Counted from the stretch's first letter, positions 44,494-53,306 are shown. The stretch: DNA of 64,000 bases from Streptomyces rubrogriseus (GCF_027947575.1 NZ_CP116256.1:5456001-5520000); one strand, 5' to 3'. Translations and numbers: made by a program. Notes: generated by a model not told the origin, from the sequence alone.

Positions 44494-45375
44494 ATGCAGA
44501 TCGGTCTTGTGGGTCTCGGCAAGATGGGCGGCAACATGCGCGAGCGCCTGCGCAACGCCGGCCACACCGTCGTCGGATACGACACCAATCCCGACCGGGC
44601 CGACGTCGACAGCCTGGTCGAGCTGGTGGACCGGCTGGAGCGGCCGCGCGCGGTCTGGGTGATGGTCCCGGCCGGCGGTGCCACCCAGCACGTCATCGAC
44701 CAGCTGGCGACGCTGCTCAAGCCCGGTGACACCGTCATCGACGGCGGCAACTCCCGCTGGACGGACGACGAGCGGCACGCCGAGGACCTCGGCAAGCGCG
44801 GGATCAACTTCGTCGACGCCGGTGTGTCGGGCGGCGTGTGGGGGCTGGAGAACGGATATGCCCTGATGGTCGGCGGCGACAAGGAGACCGTCGACGACCT
44901 CAAGCCGATCTTCGACGCGCTCAAGCCGGACGGCCCCTACGGCTACGTCCACGCGGGCCGGGTCGGCGCCGGGCACTTCTCCAAGATGGTCCACAACGGC
45001 ATCGAGTACGCCATGATGCAGGCCTACGCCGAGGGCTGGGAGCTGCTGGAGAAGGTCGACTCCGTGGACAACGTCCGCGAGGTCTTCCGCTCCTGGCAGG
45101 AGGGCACCGTCATCCGGTCCTGGCTCCTGGACCTGGCCGTCAACGCCCTTGACGACGACCACCACCTGGAGAAGCTGCGCGGCTACGCCGACGACTCGGG
45201 CGAGGGCCGCTGGACCGTGGAGGCGGCGATCGACAACGCCGTGCCGCTGCCCGCGATCACGGCCTCCCTCTTCGCGCGGTTCGCGTCCCGCCAGGAGGAC
45301 TCGCCGCAGATGAAGATGGTCGCCGCGCTGCGCAACCAGTTCGGTGGCCACGCCGTGGAGTCGGCCAAGAAGTAG
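44494..45375 (+). CDS. gnd: 6-Phosphogluconate dehydrogenase, short (YqeC/GntZ-like) type
   Basis: 293 residues, the short form instead of the ~480-residue enzyme. NAD(P) loop GLVGLGKMGGNM is present as IGLVGLGKMGGNM; VDAGVSGGVWGLENGY and HFSKMVHNGIEYAMMQ carry the substrate Ser/Gly and the catalytic Lys and Asn. Oxidatively decarboxylates 6-phosphogluconate to ribulose-5-P. Starts 1 nt after the pgi stop. Last gene of the operon. Confidence 0.95.
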   Translation: MQIGLVGLGKMGGNMRERLRNAGHTVVGYDTNPDRADVDSLVELVDRLERPRAVWVMVPAGGATQHVIDQLATLLKPGDTVIDGGNSRWTDDERHAEDLGKRGINFVDAGVSGGVWGLENGYALMVGGDKETVDDLKPIFDALKPDGPYGYVHAGRVGAGHFSKMVHNGIEYAMMQAYAEGWELLEKVDSVDNVREVFRSWQEGTVIRSWLLDLAVNALDDDHHLEKLRGYADDSGEGRWTVEAAIDNAVPLPAITASLFARFASRQEDSPQMKMVAALRNQFGGHAVESAKK

Positions 45376-45394
45376 CCGCCCGGGAAGTGGGCGG
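45376..45394 (+). terminator. Weak hairpin after gnd
   Basis: CCGCCC (45376-45381) and GGGCGG (45389-45394) with a 7-nt loop immediately after the gnd stop; plausible end of the sugar phosphate operon. Confidence 0.45.
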
Positions 45395-45446
45395 TCCGGA
45401 AAGCGCGTTGACGTGCTCGGCCGGTTCGGGTCAGAGTCCCTCCCTG

Positions 45447-46937
45447 ATGGAGATCAACGACCTGACACCGGCCGAGTCGCGTCTTTGGCGGGCGTTCGCC
45501 TCGGGCACCGACGTGGACTTCCGCTCCGCGGACTCCTCCGCCGCGGACTCCTCCGCCGCGGACTTCGACGACCCCGCCGTGGGCGGCGCCTGGGGCCCGG
45601 AGCGGACCGTGCGCGCGAGCGTGCTGCGGTCCCTGCTCCTGGACGGCCCCCGGGAGGACGGCCGGGTCGCGGCGCTCAGCCTGGCCGGCGCCCGCGTCAC
45701 CGGACGGTTGGACCTGCAGTACGCCACGGTCGACCACCCCGTGCGGCTGCGGCACTGCCACTTCGACGAGGCCCCGAGGTTCTACGGAGCCCGGCTGCGC
45801 GAGCTGAACCTGAGCGAGTCCGTGCTGCCCGGGCTGATCTCGCACGCGGTCCGGGTGGAGGGCGTACTGCGGCTGACCCGGGCCCGGTTCAGCGGTACGG
45901 TGCGGCTTGCGGGGGCGGAGGTCACCGGCAGCCTGTACCTGGAGAGCACCCGCATCGAGACGCCGGACACCGAGTGGCCGGTGCTCCAGCTGAACCAGGC
46001 GGTGCTGGGCGCCGACCTGTGGGCGCCGGGTCTGCGCGCGGGTGGCGAGGTCCGGCTCACCGGTGCCCGGGTGGCCGGCACCGTCAACCTCAACGACTCG
46101 GTGCTGGACCGGCCGGGCGGCACCGCCGTCCAGGCCGAGACGCTCGCCGCCGAGGCCGACGTACTGCTGCGGCGCGCGGACGTCCGGGGCCGGCTGGAGC
46201 TGCGCGGTGCCCGGATACCCGGCCGACTGGACCTGTCGCACGCCCGGCTGGCCAACGCCGGGAACACCGCGCTGCGTGCCAGCAGTTGCGTGATCGGCGA
46301 ACTCTGGCTGCGGGAGGGCCCGGCGGTGCAGGGGGCGCTCAATCTGCGCCGCGCCCAGGTGGACGTGCTGTTCCTCCAGCCGGAGGTGGTGCCGGCCTGG
46401 GTCCAGCTCAACGACCTCACCTACACGTCGCTCGTCCCGCACGAGCCCGCCGAGCGTCGGCTGCCGATGCTGGAGAAGGGGGACAGCTACCTCCCCTTCA
46501 CCTACGAGCAGCTGACCGCCGCCTACCGGCGCATCGGTGACGACGACGCGGCCCGCCTCGTACAGCTCGCCAAGCAGCGGCGGCGCCGGCGCACCCTGCC
46601 CTGGTACGGCCGCCTGTGGGGGCACCTCCAGGACATCGCGGTCGGCTACGGCTTCCGTCCGCTGCGCGCGGGCGGCTGGCTGCTGTCGCTGCTCGCGGTC
46701 GGCTCGGTCGTCTACGGACTGCACCACCCGCCGCCACTCAAACCGGAGGAGGCCCCCGGCTTCAACCCGGTCTTCTACACGCTGGACCTGCTGCTGCCGG
46801 TGATCTCCTTCGGTCAGGAGAACGCGTTCTCGCCCAAGGGCGGGTATCAGACGCTCTCCTACGTCCTGGTCATCACCGGCTGGATCCTGGCCACGACCGT
46901 GATCACGGGTCTGACCCGCACCGTCAGCCGCCAGTGA
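45447..46937 (+). CDS. Beta-helix-like membrane protein (membrane-associated 'oxidoreductase' family)
   Basis: 496 residues. Residues ~80-330 are regularly spaced repeats (for example LSLAGARVTGRLDLQYA, LTGARVAGTVNLNDS, LRGARIPGRLDLSHA) that look like a right-handed beta-helix of the pentapeptide class. A charged segment (AKQRRRRRTLPW) precedes two hydrophobic segments near the C-terminus (GGWLLSLLAVGSVVYGL and TLSYVLVITGWILATTVI) separated by a pore-like loop. Relatives are labelled oxidoreductase without a recognisable cofactor motif. The N-terminus contains a small 15-bp duplication (ADSSAADSSAAD). Weak ribosome site; ATG 45447 matches the repeat start. Function unknown. Confidence 0.7.
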   Translation: MEINDLTPAESRLWRAFASGTDVDFRSADSSAADSSAADFDDPAVGGAWGPERTVRASVLRSLLLDGPREDGRVAALSLAGARVTGRLDLQYATVDHPVRLRHCHFDEAPRFYGARLRELNLSESVLPGLISHAVRVEGVLRLTRARFSGTVRLAGAEVTGSLYLESTRIETPDTEWPVLQLNQAVLGADLWAPGLRAGGEVRLTGARVAGTVNLNDSVLDRPGGTAVQAETLAAEADVLLRRADVRGRLELRGARIPGRLDLSHARLANAGNTALRASSCVIGELWLREGPAVQGALNLRRAQVDVLFLQPEVVPAWVQLNDLTYTSLVPHEPAERRLPMLEKGDSYLPFTYEQLTAAYRRIGDDDAARLVQLAKQRRRRRTLPWYGRLWGHLQDIAVGYGFRPLRAGGWLLSLLAVGSVVYGLHHPPPLKPEEAPGFNPVFYTLDLLLPVISFGQENAFSPKGGYQTLSYVLVITGWILATTVITGLTRTVSRQ

Positions 46938-47022
46938 GGATCTCCGTAAGGAGGGCGGGAGTTCCGAGCGGGCGGGTACGGGGTATGCCGGACGCGTCCC
47001 GAACGAACGATCAAGGAGAGCG

Positions 47023-48258
47023 ATGGCGATGCCACCCCTGCGGCAGGAGGTTGAGGCGGGTGCGGCCGGGCTGGACCCCGGGGCGCTGGCCCGGCTGGAC
47101 CTGCACTTCGCCCGGCAGGTCGACGAGGGCCGGCTGCCCGGGTTCCTGGTGGCCGTCGCGCGCGGCGGCCGCGTCGCCCATCTGACCGTGCACGGACAGC
47201 GGGACGTCGCGGCCGGACTCCCGGTGACGGCCGACACACTGTGGCGGATCTACTCCATGACCAAGCCCGTCACGTCCGTGGCGGTGCTGACCCTGGTGGA
47301 AGAGGGCCGGCTGGCGCTGGACGACCCCGTCGACCGGTACCTGCCGGCCTTCGCCGAGCCGCGGGTGTACGTCGGCGGGACCGGCGAGAACGTCGTCACC
47401 CGCCCCGCCTCCGGTCCGGTGCGGGTCCGGCACCTGATGACCCATACCGCGGGGCTGACGTTCGGCTTCTACCGCACCCACCCCGTGGACGCGCTGTACC
47501 GGGCGGCCGGGGTGGAGTCCTCGGTGCGGCCGGGTGCCGACCTGGCCGAGACGGTGGACCTCTACGCGAGCCTGCCCCTGCAGTTCGATCCGGGCACCGA
47601 GTGGAACTACTCCGTGGCCAGCAACGTACTGGGGCGGCTGGTGGAAGTGGTGTCCGGGCAGCCCCTCGACGTGTTCTGCGCCGAGCGCGTCTTCGGACCG
47701 CTCGGTATGACGGACACCGGGTTCCACGTCACCGACGCGCAGGCGGGCCGCCTGGCCGAGCTGTACGGCGAGACCGAGGACGGCGGCATCGCGCCGGTCC
47801 CCGGGCTGCCGCTGCGGGGCCGGCCGCGGTTCCTGTCGGGCAGCGGCGGTCTGGCCTCGTCCGCCCACGACGTGCACCGCTTCGCGGAACTGCTGCGGCG
47901 CCGCGGCGAACTCGACGGGATCCGGCTGCTCGCCCCGGCGACGGTGGACCTGATGACCCGCAACCACCTCCCGGGCGGCGCCGATCTGCGGTCCTTCGGC
48001 AGCCGCCCGGCGCACGACGAACCCGGCAACGACGGCGTCGGCTTCGGTCTCGGCGTCTCCGTGGTGACCGACCCGAGCCGCACGCGGTCGCCCTCCAATC
48101 TCGGCACCTACGGCTGGAGCGGAGTGGCGACGACCACCTTCTGGGTCGACCCGGGCCGTGATCTGACGGTGCAGTTCATGACCCAGGTGCGGCCGAGGTC
48201 GTCCCACACGGTCTACCCGGACCTGAAGCGGCTCGTGCACGAGGCCCTCACGGACTGA
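47023..48258 (+). CDS. Serine beta-lactamase-like hydrolase/esterase (class C fold)
   Basis: 411 residues. The nucleophile motif S-M-T-K (YSMTKPVTSVAVL) and Y-S-V in WNYSVASNVLG match the class C beta-lactamase and EstB esterase families; the third motif is not the canonical KTG. No signal peptide, so it is probably a cytoplasmic esterase or peptidase and not a resistance enzyme. ATG 47023 has AAGGAG 5-6 nt upstream. Converges with the GTP cyclohydrolase gene, 30 bp apart. Confidence 0.85.
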   Translation: MAMPPLRQEVEAGAAGLDPGALARLDLHFARQVDEGRLPGFLVAVARGGRVAHLTVHGQRDVAAGLPVTADTLWRIYSMTKPVTSVAVLTLVEEGRLALDDPVDRYLPAFAEPRVYVGGTGENVVTRPASGPVRVRHLMTHTAGLTFGFYRTHPVDALYRAAGVESSVRPGADLAETVDLYASLPLQFDPGTEWNYSVASNVLGRLVEVVSGQPLDVFCAERVFGPLGMTDTGFHVTDAQAGRLAELYGETEDGGIAPVPGLPLRGRPRFLSGSGGLASSAHDVHRFAELLRRRGELDGIRLLAPATVDLMTRNHLPGGADLRSFGSRPAHDEPGNDGVGFGLGVSVVTDPSRTRSPSNLGTYGWSGVATTTFWVDPGRDLTVQFMTQVRPRSSHTVYPDLKRLVHEALTD

Positions 48259-48288
48259 TCCGGCCCGGCGGTGTCCGGCTCCTCGCGG

Positions 48289-48954
48289 TCAGGACGAGAC
48301 GTGTGCCATCGCGGCGTCCAGGTGCGGCAGGTGGTGGTCGAGCCGCTCCCGCTTGGTGCGCAGGTAGGTGATGTTCGACTCGCACGGCGGTATCAGCAGC
48401 GGCACCTGCTCGGCGACCTGGATGCCGTGCCGCACCAACGCCTCGCGCTTGCGCGGGTTGTTGGACATCAGCCGCACCGAACGCACCCCGAGGTCGTCGA
48501 GGATCCGCGCGGCGACGCCGTAGTCCCGGGCGTCCACCGGCAGGCCGAGGGCGAGGTTCGCCTCCACCGTGTCCAGGCCCTCGGCCTGCAACGCCATCGC
48601 GCGCAGTTTGGCGAGCAGGCCGATGCCGCGCCCCTCGTGCCCGCGCAGGTAGACCACGACGCCACTGCCCGCGTCGGCCACCTGCCGGAGCGCGGTGGCG
48701 AGTTGGGCGCCGCACTCGCAGTGCTGGGAGCCGAAGGCGTCGCCGGTCAGGCACTCCGAGTGGAGCCGGGTGAGCACGTCTTCGGCGCCGAGGTCGCCGT
48801 ACACGAGGGCCACTTGCTCGTCGCCGCGTTCGTGGTCGAAATAGCCGAACGCCCTGAATTTCCCGTACACGGTGGGAAGCGGCGTCATCACGATCCGCTC
48901 CACGTCCGTGCGCTGTGCCGTCTTCTTGCCGAGTACACCGATTTTTTCTGTCAT
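48289..48954 (-). CDS. GTP cyclohydrolase II homologue, FAPy-forming variant (Met120)
   Basis: 221 residues. Zinc ligands C68, C79 and C81 ([16 protein letters not shown]), and [10 protein letters not shown]. The segment that reads RAYALQ in ordinary RibA reads RAMALQ here, placing Met at residue 120. In S. coelicolor SCO6655 the same Met120 changes the product: the enzyme opens GTP to the formylamino-pyrimidine nucleotide (FAPy) and does not remove the formyl group. I therefore infer FAPy synthesis and not riboflavin supply. ATG 48954 starts 53 bp from a divergent creatininase-family gene, which may carry out the missing deformylation. Counting to Met120 supports this start over the longer frame. 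Confidence 0.93.
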   Translation of the reverse strand: MTEKIGVLGKKTAQRTDVERIVMTPLPTVYGKFRAFGYFDHERGDEQVALVYGDLGAEDVLTRLHSECLTGDAFGSQHCECGAQLATALRQVADAGSGVVVYLRGHEGRGIGLLAKLRAMALQAEGLDTVEANLALGLPVDARDYGVAARILDDLGVRSVRLMSNNPRKREALVRHGIQVAEQVPLLIPPCESNITYLRTKRERLDHHLPHLDAAMAHVSS

Positions 48955-49007
48955 GATTCTCGCGTTCCTCAACAGTTTGCTCAACCGAGATGAAAGGCCG
49001 TGCCGGA

Positions 49008-49790
49008 ATGGATGTTTCACTGGTGCCGGCGGACACGAGCGACGATGTGCGCGAGCGTGGCTCCGGAGTCGCGGTGCTGCCGGTCGGGAGTTTCGAGCAG
49101 CACGGCCCGCACCTGCCGCTGGCGACCGACACCCTCGTCGCCTGCGCCGTCGCCCGGGCGGTGGCCGACGCGTATCCGGTGCACCTGCTGCCGCCGGTGA
49201 CGATCGGCTGCTCGCACGAGCACGCGGACTGGCCGGGGACCGTCAGCATCTCCGCCGTGACCCTGCACGCGGTGGTGCGCGACATAGCGGACTCCCTGCG
49301 CCGCTCGGGCGTCGGGGCCCTGGTCGTGGTCAACGGGCACGGCGGCAACTACGTGCTGGGCAACGTCGTTCAGGAGTCCTCGGCACGCGGCGAGCGGATG
49401 GCGCTGTTCCCGGCCGCGGAGGACTGGGAGACGGCGCGCCGGCGGGCGGGGGTGGTCACCTCGCTGCTCACCGACATGCACGCGGGGGAAATCGAGACCT
49501 CCGTTCTTCTGCACAAGCATCCCGAATTGGTCAGGCCCGGTTACGAGGCCGCCGATTTCGTCGCGGACGACCGGCGTCATCTGCTCTCCCTCGGTATGTC
49601 CGCCTACACCGATTCCGGTGTCATCGGGCGTCCTTCACTGGGTTCGGCGGAAAAGGGGAAGGAACTACTGGAAAGCCTGGCGGATTCCTTCGGGGAATAT
49701 TTCGCACTGCTGACGGCCGAGACGGCGGGGACGCCGTCCACGTACGACGACTCCGACGGCTCCGAGGGCTCCGACGGCGAGCGCGTGTAG
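49008..49790 (+). CDS. Creatininase-family amidohydrolase (candidate FAPy deformylase)
   Basis: 260 residues. Metal-binding pattern [15 protein letters not shown] (E30, H32, D41), VNGHGGN and MHAGEIETS, all creatininase hallmarks. In archaea the creatininase-family enzyme ArfB removes the formyl group from FAPy in riboflavin and F420 synthesis. Facing a FAPy-forming cyclohydrolase with only 53 bp between starts, it is a good candidate for the same step. ATG 49008 has AAAGG 9 nt upstream; ATG 48990 is an alternative. Its last 187 bp overlap the 3' end of the opposite-strand membrane protein gene. The C-terminal Asp/Ser-rich tail is unusual for the family. Confidence 0.88.
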   Translation: MDVSLVPADTSDDVRERGSGVAVLPVGSFEQHGPHLPLATDTLVACAVARAVADAYPVHLLPPVTIGCSHEHADWPGTVSISAVTLHAVVRDIADSLRRSGVGALVVVNGHGGNYVLGNVVQESSARGERMALFPAAEDWETARRRAGVVTSLLTDMHAGEIETSVLLHKHPELVRPGYEAADFVADDRRHLLSLGMSAYTDSGVIGRPSLGSAEKGKELLESLADSFGEYFALLTAETAGTPSTYDDSDGSEGSDGERV

Positions 49791-50797
49791 CGCGCGGCGT
49801 ACCGACGTCCGACGAGGACGGCGACGCCGGGCAGGCTCGCCACGAGGCTGAGCACGCCGTACACCACCGCCACGCCCAGCCCGGTGCCCGCGCCGAGCCC
49901 CGCCGCGCCGAACGCCCACGCGGTGACGCCCTCCCGCGGGCCCCAGCCGCCGACGTTCAGCGGCAGCCCCATGGCGAGCAGCGCCAGCACGGCCAGCGGT
50001 GTGAGCGCGGCGACGGAGGCCGCGCTGCCGGCGACCCGGGCGGCGAGCACGAACATCGTGAGGTGTCCGGCGAGCACGACGGCGGAGGAGAGGGCGATGC
50101 CCGGCAGGTTCCGCCGGGACAGCAGCCCGTGCCGTGCCTCACCGAGCGCCGTCCGCACGGCCCGGCCCCGGCGCGCGGGGGCCCGGTTCATGCGCAGGGC
50201 GAGGACGACGGCGAGCGCGCCGGCCAGGGCGAGGGCCACGAGGGGTGCGAGGTGGCGTGCCTCGGCGCGCACCGGGGACGGCATCGTGAGCAGTACGCCG
50301 GCCCCGACACCCATCAACGCGAGCTGCCCCGCGACCCGTTCGAGGACGACGGCCCGCACGCCCCGCCCCAGGTCACCGGCGCTCCGCCCGTGCCGCACCG
50401 CCCGGTGCACGTCGCCGAGGACGCCGCCGGGCAGGGCCGCGTTGAGGAACAGGGCGCGGTAGTAGTCGGCGACGGCCGCCGCGAGCGGCAGCCGGATGCG
50501 CAGCCCGCGGGCGACCAGGGTCCAACGCCAGGCACTGAACACCGTGGTGACCAGTCCGATCCCGAGGGCCGCCAGCACGGTGGGCCCGTCGATCCGGCGC
50601 AGCCCGTCCAGGAAGGCGCCGGTCCCCAGCCGCCACACGAGCACGGCGAGGACGGCGGTGCCGGCGAGCGTGCCGAGGTGGGCGCGCAGGGCGCGGCGGC
50701 GGGGAGCCGCGACGCCGGTCGGGGCGTGCGGGCGTACCGGCGTCGGCAGTACCGCCGTCGGTGCGGTCGACACCGTCGGCAGAGTCGGTGCGCTCAC
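49604..50797 (-). CDS. Flippase-like integral membrane protein (UPF0104/LPG synthase TM family)
   Basis: 397 residues with about eight hydrophobic segments. Family marks: NAALPGGVLGDVHRAV and MGLPLNVGGWGPREGVTAWAF. Members flip or transfer lipid-linked groups. GTG 50797 overlaps the methyltransferase stop (GTGA). The C-terminal ~60 residues (from [15 protein letters not shown]) are Ser/Pro-rich and are encoded antisense to the creatininase gene; the two genes overlap by 187 bp. Probably handles a membrane-bound form of the product of this locus. Confidence 0.85.
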   Translation of the reverse strand: MSAPTLPTVSTAPTAVLPTPVRPHAPTGVAAPRRRALRAHLGTLAGTAVLAVLVWRLGTGAFLDGLRRIDGPTVLAALGIGLVTTVFSAWRWTLVARGLRIRLPLAAAVADYYRALFLNAALPGGVLGDVHRAVRHGRSAGDLGRGVRAVVLERVAGQLALMGVGAGVLLTMPSPVRAEARHLAPLVALALAGALAVVLALRMNRAPARRGRAVRTALGEARHGLLSRRNLPGIALSSAVVLAGHLTMFVLAARVAGSAASVAALTPLAVLALLAMGLPLNVGGWGPREGVTAWAFGAAGLGAGTGLGVAVVYGVLSLVASLPGVAVLVGRRYAARYTRSPSEPSEPSESSYVDGVPAVSAVSSAKYSPKESARLSSSSFPFSAEPSEGRPMTPESV

Positions 50798-52212
50798 GGG
50801 GCCCCGCCCGTCGGCCGGCACAGCGCCAGCAGGTCGGTGTGGTGGACGACGACACGCAACTCCCCGGCCGCGCAGGCCGCGAGGCGCTCCTCCAGGTACC
50901 GGTCCGCCCGCGCCCGCAGTTCCGGACGCTGTTCGACGGCCGCACCGACCCAGCCCCGCAGCCACTGGGCGGTGAGTCCGGCCTCGTCGGGGCCGAGCCG
51001 CCAGGGGCTGGGGTGCGTCCGTACGGTGGCGCCGTGCCCGGCGAAGGCCTCGGCGGCGGCGGTGACCGCGTCCGGACCGAGCATGCCGGTGCGCCGCTGG
51101 TGGTCGTTGAACGCCTCGGTGATCTCGGCGTCCAGGGGGTGGGCCGGGGTGAGGTCGACGCGTCCGGCGACGGAGAGGGTCAGCAGCGCCGGGCAGCCGG
51201 CCGCGGTGCAGGCGGCGGCGAGCTTGCCGACCTCCTCGGTGGTGAGGACGTCGAGCAGTGCGGACGCCGTCACCAGCGCGGCGCCGTTCAGGGCGTCCGG
51301 GGTGAGGCGGGCGAGGTCCCCGCGCCGCGTCTCGACGGTGACGCGGCTGCCGTCGGCGGCGGTGCGCGGGGCGGCCACGGCGGCGAAGTGCAGGAGGTAG
51401 GGGTCGCGGTCGTGCAGCACCCAGTGCTGGGCACCGTCGAGCAGCGGGGCCAGCCAGCGCCCCATCGACCCGGTGCCGCAGCCCAGGTCGTGCACCACCA
51501 GCCCGTCCGCCCGCCCCGGCAGGTTGGCGAGCCTGATCCGCAGCGGGTCGAGCAGGTCGTGCGCCCGCGCGGCGGCATCGGCGGGCTCCCGCAGCCGCAG
51601 CCATTCGGGCGCGTAGCGCGGGGGCTTTGCAGGGTGCTCGCGCACCGGCGCTCCGCGCAGACGGACGGTGGCACGCTCGCCGGAGGACTGCTCGAGGCCG
51701 TCGGCGACCGGCCCGTCGGAGGACCCCCCGGCCCCGAACCGCCCCTGCCCGTCGGTGACCGGCCCGTCGGAGGACCCCCCGGCGGCAGGCCGCCCCGGCT
51801 CGTCGTCGACCAGCCCGGCGGAGGACCCTGCGGCGCCGGACAGCCCCTGCCCGTGGGCGACCGGCCGTGCGAAGGGCCGCTCGGCGCGGTGCTCCGTGGG
51901 CTCGGCGGCGGCGTCGTCCGGCCGCCGCGTCGCGGGGCGGGCGGGGCCGTCTTCGGGCCGGTCGACGGACGGGACCGTCCAGTCCTCGCCCGGGCTGCCC
52001 CCGAGGCCGGCGGCAGGCCGCTCCACGGGGCGTCCGGCGCCCGGGCGGACCGGGCCCGCGACGTGGACGACGGCGTTCGGGGAACCGGTGGCGTTGGCGT
52101 CCGGCGGGCCGAGCCCGACCGGGCCAGTGCCCCCGGCCGCTGCCGGGACGGTGTCTACGGCCGCTGCCGGGACGGCGCTCTCGGCCGGTGCGGCGGGCTT
52201 GCCCGTGCTCAT
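50794..52212 (-). CDS. SAM-dependent methyltransferase with repetitive N-terminal extension
   Basis: 472 residues. Residues ~1-190 are a Gly/Pro/Asp-rich, low-complexity extension containing a 17-residue repeat. The methyltransferase domain starts near residue 215 with the SAM loop VVHDLGCGTGSMGRWLAPLL and continues to the C-terminus. ATG 52212 overlaps the glycosyltransferase stop (ATGA) and has GGAGG 5 nt upstream, so the extension is real coding sequence. The acceptor is unknown; the locus suggests a pyrimidine, pterin or sugar moiety. Confidence 0.85.
   Translation of the reverse strand: MSTGKPAAPAESAVPAAAVDTVPAAAGGTGPVGLGPPDANATGSPNAVVHVAGPVRPGAGRPVERPAAGLGGSPGEDWTVPSVDRPEDGPARPATRRPDDAAAEPTEHRAERPFARPVAHGQGLSGAAGSSAGLVDDEPGRPAAGGSSDGPVTDGQGRFGAGGSSDGPVADGLEQSSGERATVRLRGAPVREHPAKPPRYAPEWLRLREPADAAARAHDLLDPLRIRLANLPGRADGLVVHDLGCGTGSMGRWLAPLLDGAQHWVLHDRDPYLLHFAAVAAPRTAADGSRVTVETRRGDLARLTPDALNGAALVTASALLDVLTTEEVGKLAAACTAAGCPALLTLSVAGRVDLTPAHPLDAEITEAFNDHQRRTGMLGPDAVTAAAEAFAGHGATVRTHPSPWRLGPDEAGLTAQWLRGWVGAAVEQRPELRARADRYLEERLAACAAGELRVVVHHTDLLALCRPTGGAP
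51700..51875 (-). repeat. 51-bp tandem repeat inside the methyltransferase gene
   Basis: Units begin at 51700, 51751, 51802 and 51853 (partial). The first two share 32 of the first 33 bases; later ones are degenerate. Each encodes a 17-residue unit of the type V-T-D-G-Q-G-R-F-G-A-G-G-S-S-D-G-P. Confidence 0.85.
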
Positions 52213-53306
52213 GCGGCCCTCCTCGGTTCGCCCGGCAGCCGGTGCAGTACGCCGGCCAGGCTCTGGGCCGTGCTCGCCCAGCCGTTCAGGGCGGCGCGGC
52301 GACCACGGGCGGCGGCCTTGAGCCGCCGTCGTACGTCCGGCTCGCCGAACCAGCCACGCAGCTCCGCGGCGAGGGCGACGGGGTCCTCCGGCGGGACGAG
52401 GATGCCGGGCACGCCCCCGTCGGGCGCGCGTCCGACCGCCTCCGGCAGGCCGCCGACATCCGTGGCCAGCACCGGGATGCCGCGCGCGAGGGCCTCGGTC
52501 ACCGCCATGCCGTACGTCTCGGCGTACGAGGTGAGGACCATCAGGTCGGCGGCGGCGTAGGTGGCGTCCAGGTCGGCGCCGGCCCGCGGCCCGGCGAGCA
52601 CCAGCCGCTCCTGGAGACCGTGCCGCGCGATCAGCGACCGCAGCCGGTCGGCGTACTCCGGGTCCTGTGCGAGTCCGCCGACGCACACGCAACTCCACGG
52701 CAGGTCGGCCACGGCCGCCAGCGCCTCCACCAGCCGGTGCTGGCCCTTGCGCGGGGTGACCGCGGCGACGCAGACCAGCCGCGAGACGCCGTCGGTGCCG
52801 GGCGCGAGGGGTGCGATGTCGGCGCCGGGGGCGGCGACGTGGACCCGGCCCGGGTCGAGGCCGTGGTGGGAGACGAGGCGGCGCACCGCCCAGTCGCTGG
52901 TGGCGACGACGGCCGGGACGGCACGCAGCACCGAGCGCTCGCGGGCGTCCAGGGCGGCCGCCACGGCGGGGTCGAGGCCGGTCTCGTCGCCGAGCGGGAG
53001 GTGGACGAGGACGGCCATGCGCAGCCGTTCGGCCTCCGGGACGACGACCTCCGGCACTCCGCAGGCCACCAGACCGTCGAGGAGGACGACCGCGCCGTCC
53101 GGCAACCGTCGCAGAACGCGGGCGAGTTCCGCGCGGGCCGCGTCGTCCGGCCGGGGCCAGTCGCCCGGCACGGGCAGCCCCCGCACCCGCCAGCCGAAGC
53201 CGGGCAGGTCGAGCCGTACCCGCCGGTCGTAGGCGTTGCCGCCACTGGGCGCGGCCGGGTCGTCGACGCCACCCGGCATGACGAAGTGCACGGATCGCAG
53301 GGACAT
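52209..53306 (-). CDS. GT4-family glycosyltransferase
   Basis: 365 residues. GT-B fold: VHFVMPGGVDDPAAPSGGNAYDRR at the acceptor side, then LVCVAAVTPRKGQHRLVEAL and the donor motif TSYAETYGMAVTEALARGIPVLATDVGGLPE (E-x7-E). It should transfer a sugar from a nucleotide donor. ATG 53306 has a GGGGGG stretch upstream. An in-frame GTG at 53435 overlaps the PTPS-like stop (GTGA), as in the other junctions of this operon, and would add 43 Ala/Pro-rich residues; I cannot exclude it. Confidence 0.88.
   Translation of the reverse strand: MSLRSVHFVMPGGVDDPAAPSGGNAYDRRVRLDLPGFGWRVRGLPVPGDWPRPDDAARAELARVLRRLPDGAVVLLDGLVACGVPEVVVPEAERLRMAVLVHLPLGDETGLDPAVAAALDARERSVLRAVPAVVATSDWAVRRLVSHHGLDPGRVHVAAPGADIAPLAPGTDGVSRLVCVAAVTPRKGQHRLVEALAAVADLPWSCVCVGGLAQDPEYADRLRSLIARHGLQERLVLAGPRAGADLDATYAAADLMVLTSYAETYGMAVTEALARGIPVLATDVGGLPEAVGRAPDGGVPGILVPPEDPVALAAELRGWFGEPDVRRRLKAAARGRRAALNGWASTAQSLAGVLHRLPGEPRRAA

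Noticed and set aside
47023..48258. Beta-lactam resistance gene
   Set aside because: No signal peptide and no canonical KTG motif; the esterase/peptidase branch of the class C fold is more likely.
48289..48954. Riboflavin biosynthesis gene ribA
   Set aside because: The Met120 substitution and the absence of ribB/ribD/ribE/ribH neighbours point to a FAPy-forming paralogue serving another pathway.
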